Assembly (NCBI RefSeq): GCF_012524115.1
Contig: NZ_JAAZWB010000060.1
Span: 1 to 64,000, forward strand
From: Bacillus sp. RO1
GTDB lineage: Bacteria; Bacillota; Bacilli; Bacillales; Bacillaceae_I
Direction: 5' to 3'
DNA length: 64,000 nucleotides
Every line of letters starts with the position of its first letter. Position 1 is the first letter of the stretch. This document shows, in pieces, positions 39,749-49,960 of this stretch. A program made the position numbers and the translations under genes. Below the pieces are notes generated by a model. It searched no databases and was not told the origin of the DNA. It worked only from the letters and a program-made list of their open reading frames with translations.

Positions 39749-40630
39749 CTAACCGAACAGTCGTCGAAGCTTATGTATAAATGTGTTCGTATTCTTGATG
39801 GTAGTTGTATCACGTCCATGTATGTAGTTGGCTGCAATGTCACGGACGGCACGACTTGCATGACTGTTGGGAAATCTTATTACAAATGGAGTTTGTTCCA
39901 TTACAGCTAACGTCACATTTTTATCGTCAGGCAACGACCCCAAATGGGAAAGGTTTCTATTTAAGAATTGTTGAGTGACGGATTGTAGCCTCATAGCGGT
40001 ATTTATCGCATGTTTAAGACTTACTGCACGATTGACAACCAATTGAAAAGGTATATTCTGGTCGTGGTTGTGAATAAATTTCATGGCAGAGTAGGCATCC
40101 GTCATAGCGGTAGGTTCACATGTTGAAATCAGTATTATCTCATTACATGCCAAGATTAACTGTAAACTTTCACTTGTAATTCCTGCCCCCATATCAAAAA
40201 TAATGTAATCATATTGAAAGGACAACCGTTGCAGTTGAGAGAGAAAGTGGTTTCGTTTTTGTTCATCAAAATGGAAAATATCCTTTAAGCCTGAACCACC
40301 GGCAATATAAGATAATCCTTCTGGACCTTTCTGAACAATTTCTTCTAGAGAAAGGTTACGTTCAAAAAGGTGCAGAATGCTATATCTTTGAGTTACTCCC
40401 AGCAGTATGTCTATGTTAGCCATCCCTATGTCCATATCAAAAAGTAATACCTTATAGCCTTTTTTTTGAAGAGTTAAGGAAAAGTTTAAAGAGAAGTTCG
40501 ACTTGCCGACACCACCTTTTCCGCTCATCACTGCAATGGCCCTGGCTTCATTTTTTTTCGTAATTTCTTCTTCAGGCTGTCTCTTTGATTCTTTTACTTG
40601 TTCCCTTAACGCTCTTGCCTGATCATTCAT
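39749..40630 (-). CDS. flhG: Flagellar number regulator FlhG (MinD-like ATPase, YlxH)
   Basis: ParA/MinD-family ATPase that controls flagellar placement together with FlhF. The 293 residues start with the NDQARALREQV helix, which in orthologs activates the FlhF GTPase, followed by the deviant Walker A motif SGKGGVGKSN (36-45), DMDIGMANIDILLG and a C-terminal membrane-targeting region. It overlaps the flhF stop by 4 bases. Confidence 0.96.
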   Translation of the reverse strand: MNDQARALREQVKESKRQPEEEITKKNEARAIAVMSGKGGVGKSNFSLNFSLTLQKKGYKVLLFDMDIGMANIDILLGVTQRYSILHLFERNLSLEEIVQKGPEGLSYIAGGSGLKDIFHFDEQKRNHFLSQLQRLSFQYDYIIFDMGAGITSESLQLILACNEIILISTCEPTAMTDAYSAMKFIHNHDQNIPFQLVVNRAVSLKHAINTAMRLQSVTQQFLNRNLSHLGSLPDDKNVTLAVMEQTPFVIRFPNSHASRAVRDIAANYIHGRDTTTIKNTNTFIHKLRRLFG

Positions 40631-41772
40631 TCTTGAATTTCCTCCATGATGGAGCGGACCATCAGTTCTTTTGTGAACGGGATAAGGTCCTCAGGAACAT
40701 TTTGACCGTCCGTTACAAACGCAGCCCCTTTTTTATACACCCTAGAAATCTCATACATGGAACTTATCGAGGTTGTTTCGTCCTTTTTGGTAAAAATGAA
40801 TTGGTGGATTCCCACATTCCAAAACTGATCCGTTATTTTTTTCATATCAGACAATTTAGAGGTAAGAGATAATACCAAAAATGTGGTCATTTCTTCTCTA
40901 AAATTGAGTACTTCCTTCAATTCTTCTACAAAACGTTCGTTTAGAAAATTTCTTCCTGCTGTATCTATGAAGACGACATCCAAATGGGAAAGCTTGTTTT
41001 TGGCAGCTAAAAAATCTTCGGCAGAATAACAGACTTCTATAGGTGCTTCTAATATGCTAGCGTAAGTTTTCAATTGTTCAATTGCTGCGATACGGTAAGT
41101 ATCTGTTGTAATGAAGCCGATGGATTTCCCTTTTTTAAGGGCGGCGTTAGCAGCCAATTTGGCTAATGTCGTTGTTTTTCCTACTCCTGTCGGGCCTACG
41201 AGGCAGATGAATTTCTTTTTGTAAGGTTTTGGGTCAAACGATACCTCTTCCAAAGACTGAAGCACATCCGCTTCTATTAGCTCCAACATAGATTTATAAG
41301 CCAATGTTTTATTTTCCAACCACTTCTCATACAACCTATCCATTATCTCTTCAACCTTTACCGCGTTGATATCAGTTGTTGAGAGTTTTTCTTCCAAATG
41401 GAAGAAGTAATCTGGCAGCAAAGGATCCCGCTGCTTTTCTTTCGTTAGGCTTTTCATCATCTTCTTCATTTCCTGAATACTGTCAAAAAGTTTATCCTGC
41501 TCTCCCTTTGATGTTGGAGAAGTGATTGTATCCTTGGAATCTTGCATTCCCGGCACGGGACGCATATTGGCATTCTTAGTTTTCACCATTTGAATAGACG
41601 GTTCTTCATCCACTGCAGCTATCACTTCCACTCCTTTTTTGGAAAGGAGCCCGAAAAACCTTGATGTTTTGACTGCTTTTGAATTAAGGATGACTGCATC
41701 ATCACCCAATTCAAGACGAACCAGTTGCATTGCCTGTTGCATATTCTCAGCTTTATATTTTTTTACTTTCAT
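40627..41772 (-). CDS. flhF: Flagellar biosynthesis GTPase FlhF (SRP-like)
   Basis: SRP-family GTPase that positions new basal bodies. The 381 residues have a basic N-terminal domain (1-110), an N helical domain, and the NG GTPase with P-loop GPTGVGKT (193-200), TTDTYRIAAIEQLK, and DTAGR. It overlaps flhA and flhG by 4 bases each, which suggests coupled translation of the three. Confidence 0.97.
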   Translation of the reverse strand: MKVKKYKAENMQQAMQLVRLELGDDAVILNSKAVKTSRFFGLLSKKGVEVIAAVDEEPSIQMVKTKNANMRPVPGMQDSKDTITSPTSKGEQDKLFDSIQEMKKMMKSLTKEKQRDPLLPDYFFHLEEKLSTTDINAVKVEEIMDRLYEKWLENKTLAYKSMLELIEADVLQSLEEVSFDPKPYKKKFICLVGPTGVGKTTTLAKLAANAALKKGKSIGFITTDTYRIAAIEQLKTYASILEAPIEVCYSAEDFLAAKNKLSHLDVVFIDTAGRNFLNERFVEELKEVLNFREEMTTFLVLSLTSKLSDMKKITDQFWNVGIHQFIFTKKDETTSISSMYEISRVYKKGAAFVTDGQNVPEDLIPFTKELMVRSIMEEIQE

Positions 41773-43808
41773 CCTTCCACATTCACCACCCCGATGCTTT
41801 GTACTTCGATGCTTGCTTCCAACTCGTTATAAGATAGAACAGGTACTTGCGGCAAATATCGATCTAACATTTGCTTCACATACATTCTGACAGCCGGCGA
41901 GCATAAAAGGATTGGGGATTGTTCATAAACAGAGAACTGTTCCATCTGCTCTCCCACTTTCTGGACAATTTCCATCGATACATTCGGATCAAGTGATAAG
42001 AAATTCCCGTGTTCTGTTTGCTGAATGTGATCAGCAATCAGTTTTTCCACCCTGCCTGCCAATGTAACGACCTTAAACGTCTCGTTTCCTACAACATATT
42101 GATTGGTAATTTGTTTACTTAATGCTTGCCTTACATACTCAGTTAAAAGGTCAGTGTCTGCTGACATTTTTCCGTAGTCTGCCAACGTTTCAAAAATTAT
42201 AGGCAGGTTCCTGATTGACACATTTTCTTTCAATAGTTTGGCAAGGACTTTCTGTACATCCCCAATAGAAAGTGGTGATGGAGTTACCTCTTCTACTAAA
42301 ATCGGAGTGCTTTCCTTCAAATGATCGACTAGTTGTTTTGTTTCTTGCCTTCCAAGCAGCTCATAGGCATGTTGTTTCATTTTTTCTGTAATATGGGTCG
42401 ATACCACAGAAGGAGGATCGACAACGGTGTAGCCATACATTTCTGCTTCATCCTTCATATCTTCACTTATCCATTTAGCAGGAAGACCAAAGGAGGGTTC
42501 TATCGTATCAATCCCTTCAATGCTGTCCTCGTCCATTCCTGGGCTCATTGCAAGGTAGTGATCAAGCAATAGCTCGCCTTTAGCGACTTCATTTCCTTTT
42601 ATTTTCAAACGGTACTCGTTCGGTTGTAGCTGAATATTGTCCCTTATGCGAACAACAGGTATGACTAACCCCAGCTCAAGAGCTAATTGGCGTCTTATCA
42701 TGACGATCCTATCCAACAGGTCTCCTCCCTGTTTGGAGTCTGCTAGTGGGATCAGCCCATAGCCGAATTCAAATTCAACTGGGTCGACAGATAAAAGATT
42801 GACTACGCTGTCTGGACTCCTCAGTTCATCTGTAACAACTTCCTCTTCCGTTTCCTCTTCCACCACAATATCTTCTTTTTGCTTTTTACTTATCATGTAC
42901 CCACCAACAATGATAAGAGAAGCAATAGGTGCCGTTAATATAGGCCCAATAGGAGTGGCAATTCCTAGTAGGAGAATGGTGGTACCAGCGACATAAAGCA
43001 TCTGCGGGTAGGCAAACAATTGTTTCGTAATATCTCCACCAAGATTCCCCTCTGATGCTGCCCTTGTCACCACGATACCTGTAGCAGTTGCTATTAAAAG
43101 GGCAGGAATCTGAGAAACAATCCCATCCCCGACTGTAAGAAGAGTAAACTTTTGAGCAGATTCAGCAAAGCTTAATCCCATCTGCGCCATTCCGATTACT
43201 ATACCGAAGATGACATTGATGAACACGATGATGATCCCTGCAATGGCGTCCCCCTTCACAAACTTACTGGCTCCGTCCATTGCTCCATAGAAGTCCGCTT
43301 CTTTAGCAATTTTTTCACGTCTTTCTTTGGCAACTTGTTCGGAAATCATTCCTGCGTTCAGGTCTGCATCTATACTCATCTGCTTACCAGGCATTGCATC
43401 CAACGTAAAACGTGCAGCAACTTCGGAGACACGTTCTGCGCCTTTTGTAATAACCACAAACTGAATGACCACCAAAATTATGAAAACAACAAGTCCAACG
43501 ACGACATTGCCACCTACAACGAATGTTCCAAACGTTTCTACAACAGTACCCGCAGTACCTTCACTCAGAATGGATCTTGTCGTAGAAACGTTTAGACCTA
43601 ACCTGTACAGTGTTAGTAGTAAAAGTAAGGAAGGAAATATCGAAAATTGCAACGGCTCTTGAATATTCATGGTTGTTAAAAGAACAATCAGAGCAAGGGA
43701 GATATTAATAATGATAAAAATACTTAGCATCCATGGATAAAAAGGAATAATTAACATGGCAATAATTAGAATGACACTAAGTAATACGGATAAATCTCTA
43801 GCTGACAT
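41769..43808 (-). CDS. flhA: Flagellar export apparatus protein FlhA
   Basis: Major subunit of the type III export gate. The 679 residues contain about eight N-terminal membrane segments (1-310), the FHIPEP-family stretch VTKGAERVSEVAARFTLDAM with PGKQMSIDADLNAG, and a large cytosolic domain (about 330-679) that docks substrates and chaperones. It lies 30 bp after flhB. Confidence 0.98.
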   Translation of the reverse strand: MSARDLSVLLSVILIIAMLIIPFYPWMLSIFIIINISLALIVLLTTMNIQEPLQFSIFPSLLLLLTLYRLGLNVSTTRSILSEGTAGTVVETFGTFVVGGNVVVGLVVFIILVVIQFVVITKGAERVSEVAARFTLDAMPGKQMSIDADLNAGMISEQVAKERREKIAKEADFYGAMDGASKFVKGDAIAGIIIVFINVIFGIVIGMAQMGLSFAESAQKFTLLTVGDGIVSQIPALLIATATGIVVTRAASEGNLGGDITKQLFAYPQMLYVAGTTILLLGIATPIGPILTAPIASLIIVGGYMISKKQKEDIVVEEETEEEVVTDELRSPDSVVNLLSVDPVEFEFGYGLIPLADSKQGGDLLDRIVMIRRQLALELGLVIPVVRIRDNIQLQPNEYRLKIKGNEVAKGELLLDHYLAMSPGMDEDSIEGIDTIEPSFGLPAKWISEDMKDEAEMYGYTVVDPPSVVSTHITEKMKQHAYELLGRQETKQLVDHLKESTPILVEEVTPSPLSIGDVQKVLAKLLKENVSIRNLPIIFETLADYGKMSADTDLLTEYVRQALSKQITNQYVVGNETFKVVTLAGRVEKLIADHIQQTEHGNFLSLDPNVSMEIVQKVGEQMEQFSVYEQSPILLCSPAVRMYVKQMLDRYLPQVPVLSYNELEASIEVQSIGVVNVEG

Positions 43809-43838
43809 AGACTTCTATCTCTCCTTTTCTTCCAACCA

Positions 43839-44927
43839 TCATTTCACTTGATTTTGTAATCGGTAAACATACGCCAGAATCTCTGCAACCGCCTGAAAGA
43901 ATTCTTCCGGAATGGCATCTCCTATTTCAGCCTGTGCATAAAGCGACCTTGCTAGCGGTTTATTTTCTACTGTGGCAATGTTATGTTCTTTTGCTTTCTC
44001 TTTAATCTTTTTGGCGACAAAGTCCACTCCTTTAGCAAGAACGATTGGCGCATCTCCTTTAGTTTCATCATATTTCAATGCAATAGCGTAGTGCGTTGGA
44101 TTTGTAATGATAACGTCTGCCTGAGGAACATCCTGCATCATCCTCTGCATCGCCATTTCCCGTTGTTTTTGCTTGATTTTAGATTTGATAAGCGGATCAC
44201 CTTCCGCTTTTTTATATTCATCCTTCACATCATGCTTGGACATTCGGATGTTCTTTTCATAATCATATTTTTGATACAAATAATCAAAAATGGATAAAAA
44301 TAATAATGCTCCTCCAGCAAATAACCCCATTCGTACGGTCAAGCTCCCTAAAAAGGAAAACGCCTCATGTAAGTTCTTTTGGGAAAGTATCAGCACTTCT
44401 TCTAAACTCAGCCACAAAATAGAAAAAGTGATGACCCCAACAAATACTATTTTCAACATAGACTTAACAAATTCGACGATAGCGCGTACAGAGTAGATTC
44501 GTTTAAATCCTTGAATAGGATCTAGCTTATTTAGTTTCATGTGAATTGCTTCAGTTGAAAATAAAGGACCAACCTGTAGATAATTTGCAATCACAGCCCC
44601 AAGGAAAGCAGCAAGCATAATCGGTCCTACGATCCAAACCAATTTCATGATCAATTCCAAAAAAATCATATGAACTTTTTGGACAGTTACTTCCTCAAGC
44701 AAATAAACACGGAAGGAATGCTCAAAAAGTTGTAAGACCTCTACCTTCATCCAAGGGCCAATAGCCAACAGACATAGAAAGACTGAAATTAAAACGAAGG
44801 AAGTGTTCACGTCGGCACTTTTGGCAACCTGTCCTTTTTTTCTTGTATCCTGCTTCTTTTTCGGTGTAGCTTTCTCGGTCTTTTCACCACTGAAATATTG
44901 CAGGTCTAACCTCACCAAGTTAGTCAT
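43839..44927 (-). CDS. flhB: Flagellar export switch protein FlhB
   Basis: Export gate component that changes substrate specificity from hook to filament. The 362 residues have four membrane segments and a cytosolic domain with the autocleavage site NPTH (276-279, in VIITNPTHYAIAL). The N-terminus (LQYFSGEKTEKATPKK) is typical. It follows fliR directly. Confidence 0.98.
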   Translation of the reverse strand: MTNLVRLDLQYFSGEKTEKATPKKKQDTRKKGQVAKSADVNTSFVLISVFLCLLAIGPWMKVEVLQLFEHSFRVYLLEEVTVQKVHMIFLELIMKLVWIVGPIMLAAFLGAVIANYLQVGPLFSTEAIHMKLNKLDPIQGFKRIYSVRAIVEFVKSMLKIVFVGVITFSILWLSLEEVLILSQKNLHEAFSFLGSLTVRMGLFAGGALLFLSIFDYLYQKYDYEKNIRMSKHDVKDEYKKAEGDPLIKSKIKQKQREMAMQRMMQDVPQADVIITNPTHYAIALKYDETKGDAPIVLAKGVDFVAKKIKEKAKEHNIATVENKPLARSLYAQAEIGDAIPEEFFQAVAEILAYVYRLQNQVK

Positions 44928-45704
44928 CTAAAAACCCCCAAGTAATTCCATTAAGCCTCTCATCGTATGAAGCATGAGTTCAAACAGCTTATAAAACAGT
45001 GTGAAAAGTATGGTGAGTGAAAATATAATCGTGATAAAACTTACCCCAATCTTTAAAGGAAGACCCACCACGAAAACGTTAAGCTGCGGAACTGTCCTAG
45101 CAACGATCCCCAGTGCCACATCCACGAGAAATAGAACGCCGACGATTGGAATGGCAAGTTGAAGCGCAATGACAAACATCGTGTTGATTGTCTTTAAAAT
45201 AAATTCAAACACTTGTGATTCCCCAAGTGGTATCCATGGTTGCGTGATCGCTATTAATTCATAGCTGTAAAATATCCCGTCCATCATTAAGTGGTGCCCG
45301 TTTACAGATAAAAGGAGCAGCAGCGCAAAAATATAGAAGAACTGTCCCATGATTGGACTTTGTGCACCTGTTTGCGGGTCAATAACATTGGCAATCGCAA
45401 ACCCCATTTGAAAGTCGATAAAACCTCCTGCTATTTGAATGGCAGATAAAACCATATAAGCGACCAGGCCTATAAGCAAACCTACCATCAACTCTTTTAT
45501 CACTAACAAAATGTATGTCCCATCAATACCGACGATCGGAAGGTCTAAGGAAAAAGACATGACGAGTGCAAAGAAAAATCCAAGACCCACTTTAAAAGTA
45601 GAAGGAACGTTCCGATAAGAAAAAAGAGGAAGCGTAACAAAAAATGCTGTCACTCTTGTTAAAACTAATAAAAATGCCGGAAAATAGTTCACCCATTCTA
45701 GCAT
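44928..45704 (-). CDS. fliR: Flagellar export gate protein FliR
   Basis: The 258-residue integral membrane protein has about six hydrophobic segments and the family stretches TRVTAFFVTLPLFSYRNVP and GGFIDFQMGFAIANVIDPQT. It lies 4 bp after fliQ and directly before flhB; with FliP and FliQ it forms the helical core of the gate. Confidence 0.97.
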   Translation of the reverse strand: MLEWVNYFPAFLLVLTRVTAFFVTLPLFSYRNVPSTFKVGLGFFFALVMSFSLDLPIVGIDGTYILLVIKELMVGLLIGLVAYMVLSAIQIAGGFIDFQMGFAIANVIDPQTGAQSPIMGQFFYIFALLLLLSVNGHHLMMDGIFYSYELIAITQPWIPLGESQVFEFILKTINTMFVIALQLAIPIVGVLFLVDVALGIVARTVPQLNVFVVGLPLKIGVSFITIIFSLTILFTLFYKLFELMLHTMRGLMELLGGF

Positions 45705-45708
45705 GGGA

Positions 45709-45978
45709 CTAACTCACATACCTGTGAATATTATTGAAAATTTCCAATGCATAGGAAAGCATATTGGACAGCATCCACGGACCAAAAACAACCAATCCCA
45801 CCAATACCGCTACAATTTTAGGTATAAAAGCTAGCGTCTGCTCTTGGATTTGGGTAGTTGCTTGAAAAATACTTACAATCAAGCCCACAACTAAAGCCAG
45901 TATCAGAAGAGGGGCGCTAATTAATAGAATAGTATATACTCCCCGCTCTGCCATAGATATTACAAATTCCGGGCTCAT
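45709..45978 (-). CDS. fliQ: Flagellar export gate protein FliQ
   Basis: The 89-residue protein has two membrane helices (about 17-40 and 52-75) and the family stretch VSIFQATTQIQEQTLAFIPKI. It lies between fliP and fliR. Length and order are standard. Confidence 0.97.
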   Translation of the reverse strand: MSPEFVISMAERGVYTILLISAPLLILALVVGLIVSIFQATTQIQEQTLAFIPKIVAVLVGLVVFGPWMLSNMLSYALEIFNNIHRYVS

Positions 45979-45991
45979 TTCTACACCTCAT

Positions 45992-46657
45992 TCAAAATGT
46001 TTGCAATAAAGATTTAACAATTAAATACCAACCATCAACAAGGACGAATAATAAGATTTTGAACGGCAATGAAATCATTACTGGAGGCAACATCATCATC
46101 CCCATACTCATCAAAACACTTGCGACAACCATATCGATAACTAGGAAGGGAATAAAAATCATAAAGCCGATTTGAAAGGCGGTTTTCAACTCACTAATGG
46201 CAAACGCCGGAACCAGAACGGTAAGAGGTATATCTTCGATGCTTTCTGGTCGTTCCATTCCTGCATAATCGATAAATAATGCCAGGTCCTTTTGTCTTGT
46301 ATGTTTGCTCATGAACTCCTTCAAAGGGATGCTCGCTTTTTCATATGCCTCATCGAGCGTAATTTCTTCGTTGAAAAGAGGCTGAAGTGCCTGATCATTC
46401 ACTTGTGAAAAGGTTGGTGCCATAATAAAAAACGTCAAAAATAAAGCAAGGCCTATAAGAACTTGATTTGGCGGCATCGATTGAGTTGCAAGAGATGTTC
46501 GGACAAACGATAATACAATGATGATCCTCGTAAAACTCGTCATTAAAATAAGTATCGCCGGTGCTAATGAGAAAACTGTCAGTAATAATAATAGTTGCAC
46601 GGATGTGGAGACGGTTGACGCTTCATTCCCACTAAATAGTTCCATGAATTCCGTCAT
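45992..46657 (-). CDS. fliP: Flagellar export gate protein FliP
   Basis: The 221-residue membrane protein has the FliP signatures [18 protein letters not shown] and [18 protein letters not shown], followed by a periplasmic-side segment and two C-terminal helices. No long cleavable signal is obvious. It overlaps the fliO stop by 4 bases. Confidence 0.97.
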   Translation of the reverse strand: MTEFMELFSGNEASTVSTSVQLLLLLTVFSLAPAILILMTSFTRIIIVLSFVRTSLATQSMPPNQVLIGLALFLTFFIMAPTFSQVNDQALQPLFNEEITLDEAYEKASIPLKEFMSKHTRQKDLALFIDYAGMERPESIEDIPLTVLVPAFAISELKTAFQIGFMIFIPFLVIDMVVASVLMSMGMMMLPPVMISLPFKILLFVLVDGWYLIVKSLLQTF

Positions 46658-47319
46658 TGTCCATGCTCCTTCTTATCATCCATTTCCGTCAACTTCGTTT
46701 TCCGATCTTTAGATAATTGCCCTAATTGATCTTGTAAAAGTGATGAAAAACTCGATTTACTTTTAGTTTTCTTCATTCCTTTAACCTTTTCCACCAAACT
46801 TGATAGCCTATCCGTATTGATGGCGAGATTCTCTGAGCGATCACGGTAGGACTGAATCAGTTGTTCACGTTCTTGTTCATCTGTAATTTCTTTTAAAAGA
46901 TTAATGGAATCTCCAACCCCAACAACCAACACACTGTTTCCTACTTTTACAAGTTGAAGAGATTTGTTGTTTCCGAGGTTTGTCCCACCAATATTTTCAA
47001 CCGAACGACCACTATCTAACCTATTTCTGTTATTGATTAGTTTCAAAGCTCCATAAAGCAGCGCCAGTACAAATAGCAGGGCAAATATCATTTTAATAAA
47101 ATCAAAAAAGGAAACAGATGGCGGCTTTTGCTCCAAAATATCCTTTTCAACTTCAGAAGGAGTGTTCCGTTCTCCTTCTGTTTGGTCAGTTTTTTGTTTT
47201 TCCAGTTGGTTTTTCACACTATTTTCCAGACCATTCGCAAAACCTATCATCGGCAGTGAAAATAGAAAAGCCAAAACTAGTAAACTACGTAATATCTTGT
47301 TGGCATACAAAACAGACAC
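46654..47319 (-). CDS. fliO: Flagellar biosynthesis protein FliO (FliZ)
   Basis: Assembly factor for the FliP complex. The 221 residues show an N-terminal signal peptide ([18 protein letters not shown]), a variable acidic segment, one membrane helix ([20 protein letters not shown], about 70-90) and a cytosolic FliO domain with [17 protein letters not shown]. In B. subtilis this gene is called fliZ. It follows cheY by 2 bp. Confidence 0.93.
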   Translation of the reverse strand: MSVLYANKILRSLLVLAFLFSLPMIGFANGLENSVKNQLEKQKTDQTEGERNTPSEVEKDILEQKPPSVSFFDFIKMIFALLFVLALLYGALKLINNRNRLDSGRSVENIGGTNLGNNKSLQLVKVGNSVLVVGVGDSINLLKEITDEQEREQLIQSYRDRSENLAINTDRLSSLVEKVKGMKKTKSKSSFSSLLQDQLGQLSKDRKTKLTEMDDKKEHGQ

Positions 47320-47321
47320 CT

Positions 47322-47684
47322 CTAGGAAAGAGTTTTGTGGATAGCTTCAATCACTCGATCCGCTTGGAAAGGTTTTACGATGAAGTCTTTCGCACCCGCC
47401 TGGATTGCATCAATGACCATTGCTTGTTGCCCCATTGCAGAACACATGATGACTTTTGCATTCGGATTGATCGCTTTGATTTCCTTAAGTGCAGTAATTC
47501 CATCCATTTCTGGCATGGTGATATCCATTGTAACTAAGTCTGGGTGATGTTCTTTGTATTTTTCCACAGCTTGGACTCCATCAGCCGCTTCACCTACAAC
47601 ATCATAGCCATTTTTCGTCAGGATATCCTTTATCATCATTCTCATAAATGCTGCATCATCAACTATTAAAATTCTTTTACTCAT
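47322..47684 (-). CDS. cheY: Chemotaxis response regulator CheY
   Basis: Single receiver domain of 120 residues that when phosphorylated binds the switch (FliM/FliY). Acidic pocket Asp9/Asp10, phospho-acceptor Asp54 in LVTMDITMPEMDG, Ser82 and Lys104 (VKPF) are all present. It lies between fliY and fliO, the usual Gram-positive position. Confidence 0.97.
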   Translation of the reverse strand: MSKRILIVDDAAFMRMMIKDILTKNGYDVVGEAADGVQAVEKYKEHHPDLVTMDITMPEMDGITALKEIKAINPNAKVIMCSAMGQQAMVIDAIQAGAKDFIVKPFQADRVIEAIHKTLS

Positions 47685-47702
47685 GTTATTTCCTCCTAGG
47701 TT

Positions 47703-48935
47703 CTATCGAAGTTTTCTGATTCTATCTGTTTGACTTACAATATCTGTTACTCTTACTCCAAAACTTTCATCTATCACGACTACTTCACCTTGAGCGATAA
47801 GTTTATTATTGACAAGGATGTCCACCGGTTCCCCTGCAAGCTTATCCAGTTCAATAATGGAGCCTGTTGATAATTCAAGGATGTCTTTGACAGAACGCTT
47901 CGTTCTTCCTAATTCCACCGTAACCTGAAGAGGTATATCCAATAGCATATTTAAGTTATTAGGTTCAGATTCCTCTACAGTTGTGGTCTCAAAACTCGTG
48001 AAAACTGCAGGTTGCACATTAACAGCTTGCTGCGGTCTTGGTGTAGGATTGCTAGGTCTTTCATGCCCACCTGCATATGCATGTTCTCTTTGAGGAGTTT
48101 CAGCAACGTAGTGCTCATCCTCTTTATGATAATGATTTGCCGAAGAAGCCGTTTGTGATTGATTACGCTGTTCATAGGAGTTTACGCTCGCTTGATTAGT
48201 TAGTGTTTCAGCTTCTTGGTTAACTTGTGGAGATTGAATCTTGTCATCATCACGGTGTAATAGCTCTTCCACTAACTTTTTTGCAAAAGGGTAAGGAAGT
48301 ATTTGCATAATGGATGAGTCAATTAAGTTGCCGATCTTAATGGAAAATGCCACTTTTATTAATAGTTCATCCTCAGGCATCTCCGCAGTTCCGTCTCCTG
48401 CTTTAAAATCAATTAGCATGACAGATGGTGGTGATATGTCAATCTTTTTTGCAAACACTGTCGACATGGAAGTAGCCGCAGACCCCATCATCTGATTCAT
48501 CGCTTCATGAACGGCACTGAGATGAATTTCATCAAAATCACTTTGAGGGTTTTCACCTGTTCCTCCAAGCATTAGATCTGCGATGATAGCAGCATCCCTT
48601 TGTTCCACTACTAGTATATTAGAACCTGAAAAACCTTCTGTATAACTGACTCTTATGGCTACATATGGATCTGGGAATTCACTTTCCAACCTGCTCTTCT
48701 CTACCAGAGACACCTTTGGGGTTGTTATTTGGACTTTTTGATTTAATAAAGTAGATAAAGCGGTTGCCGAACTACCAAATGATATATTCCCAATTTCGCC
48801 AAGCGCATCCTGTTCCATTGTAGATAGATATTCTTCAATATTAAGATCAACAAAGAGGGGTTCTTCATTGTTGTTATCTGTTCCTCGAAGCAACGCATCT
48901 ATCTCATCTTGAGATAACATTCCATCACTCATCAT
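47703..48935 (-). CDS. fliY: Flagellar switch protein and CheY-P phosphatase FliY
   Basis: The 410 residues form a FliM/FliN hybrid of Gram-positive motors: an N-terminal CheY-P-binding peptide (LSQDEIDALLRG), a CheC-like phosphatase domain with two E-x2-N type helices (EIGNISFGSS; second near 135-150), a low-complexity Gln/Asn/His-rich linker (about 230-320), and a C-terminal SpoA (FliN-like) domain with LDIPLQVTVELGRTKRSVKDIL. The ATG overlaps the end of fliM by 11 bases; GAGGG is 8 bases upstream. Confidence 0.97.
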   Translation of the reverse strand: MMSDGMLSQDEIDALLRGTDNNNEEPLFVDLNIEEYLSTMEQDALGEIGNISFGSSATALSTLLNQKVQITTPKVSLVEKSRLESEFPDPYVAIRVSYTEGFSGSNILVVEQRDAAIIADLMLGGTGENPQSDFDEIHLSAVHEAMNQMMGSAATSMSTVFAKKIDISPPSVMLIDFKAGDGTAEMPEDELLIKVAFSIKIGNLIDSSIMQILPYPFAKKLVEELLHRDDDKIQSPQVNQEAETLTNQASVNSYEQRNQSQTASSANHYHKEDEHYVAETPQREHAYAGGHERPSNPTPRPQQAVNVQPAVFTSFETTTVEESEPNNLNMLLDIPLQVTVELGRTKRSVKDILELSTGSIIELDKLAGEPVDILVNNKLIAQGEVVVIDESFGVRVTDIVSQTDRIRKLR

Positions 48936-49923
48936 CCTCGTATCCCTCCTTGATTTTTTCTAATATTTGTACGGCCATGTTTTTCTTTACCTGGCCGACC
49001 TGTGCATAAAAACTAGGTTTATTGTCTACTTTGACAATGATAGGCTCATCTATTTTCTGTTGTAATGGGAGTACATCGCCAATGGTTATGTTCAATAAGT
49101 CAGAAAATGATATTTCTGAATTCCCCAATTCAGTCGTTATTGTTAATGATGTTGCCCTGATTGCTTTTTCTAGAGTTGCTATCTCGTGATCTTGCCTCAC
49201 TTTATTTTTTTCTTCCATCCAATAGTGAGCAGATAATTTCGGGATAACCGGTTCCAAAACGACATGGGGAATACAGATATTGATCATCCCTGTCACTTCA
49301 CCGATGGTAATATTCATGGATATTACAATGACCGTTTCATTCGGAGAAACTAATTGCAAAAACTGTGGATTCACTTCTAGATCCGAGAGAAACGGATGTA
49401 TTTCGGCTACTGTATCCCAAGCTTCACCGAAATTCTCAATGGCTCCCTCAAAAAGGGTGGTCATAAGTCTTGTTTCTATTTCTGTCAAGCTGTCCACTTT
49501 GTTAACGCCTGTCCCTTTGCCGCCAAGTTGCCTGTCAAGCATTGCATAGGCGATGGTTGGGTTTATTTCAAGGACAACCCTTCCTTCAAGTGGAGCTACT
49601 TCAAACACATTCAGAATTGTCATTTTAGGTATCGAACGAATGAACTCTTCATACGGGAGTTGATCAACAGATGCAACACTGATTTGTATGTAGGTTCTAA
49701 GTTGTGCAGAAAAATAGGTCGTTAATAATCGAGCAAAGTTTTCATGTATTCTAGTCAAATTTCGGATTTGATCCTTGGAAAAACGAAGTGCCCTTTTAAA
49801 GTCATAAACTTTAACCTTTTTCTCCTGATTTTCCTTTTTTAGCTCCTCGGCGTTCATTTCCCCTGTTGATAAGGCTGAAAGAAGCGCATCAATTTCACTT
49901 TGTGACATCACTTCTGTCGACAT
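48925..49923 (-). CDS. fliM: Flagellar motor switch protein FliM
   Basis: C-ring protein that binds CheY-P. The 332 residues begin MSTEVMSQSEIDALLSAL, the CheY-binding peptide, then have the middle domain (KVYDFKRALRFSKDQIRNLT, VNPQFLQLVSPNETVIVI) and a C-terminal SpoA domain. The ATG at 49923 fits AGGAGG 8 bases upstream and the B. subtilis length; an in-frame GTG three codons earlier overlaps the ribosome binding site. Confidence 0.97.
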   Translation of the reverse strand: MSTEVMSQSEIDALLSALSTGEMNAEELKKENQEKKVKVYDFKRALRFSKDQIRNLTRIHENFARLLTTYFSAQLRTYIQISVASVDQLPYEEFIRSIPKMTILNVFEVAPLEGRVVLEINPTIAYAMLDRQLGGKGTGVNKVDSLTEIETRLMTTLFEGAIENFGEAWDTVAEIHPFLSDLEVNPQFLQLVSPNETVIVISMNITIGEVTGMINICIPHVVLEPVIPKLSAHYWMEEKNKVRQDHEIATLEKAIRATSLTITTELGNSEISFSDLLNITIGDVLPLQQKIDEPIIVKVDNKPSFYAQVGQVKKNMAVQILEKIKEGYEDDE

Positions 49924-49960
49924 ATCCATCACCTCCTAATTTACATCGTTCTCTTGGTGA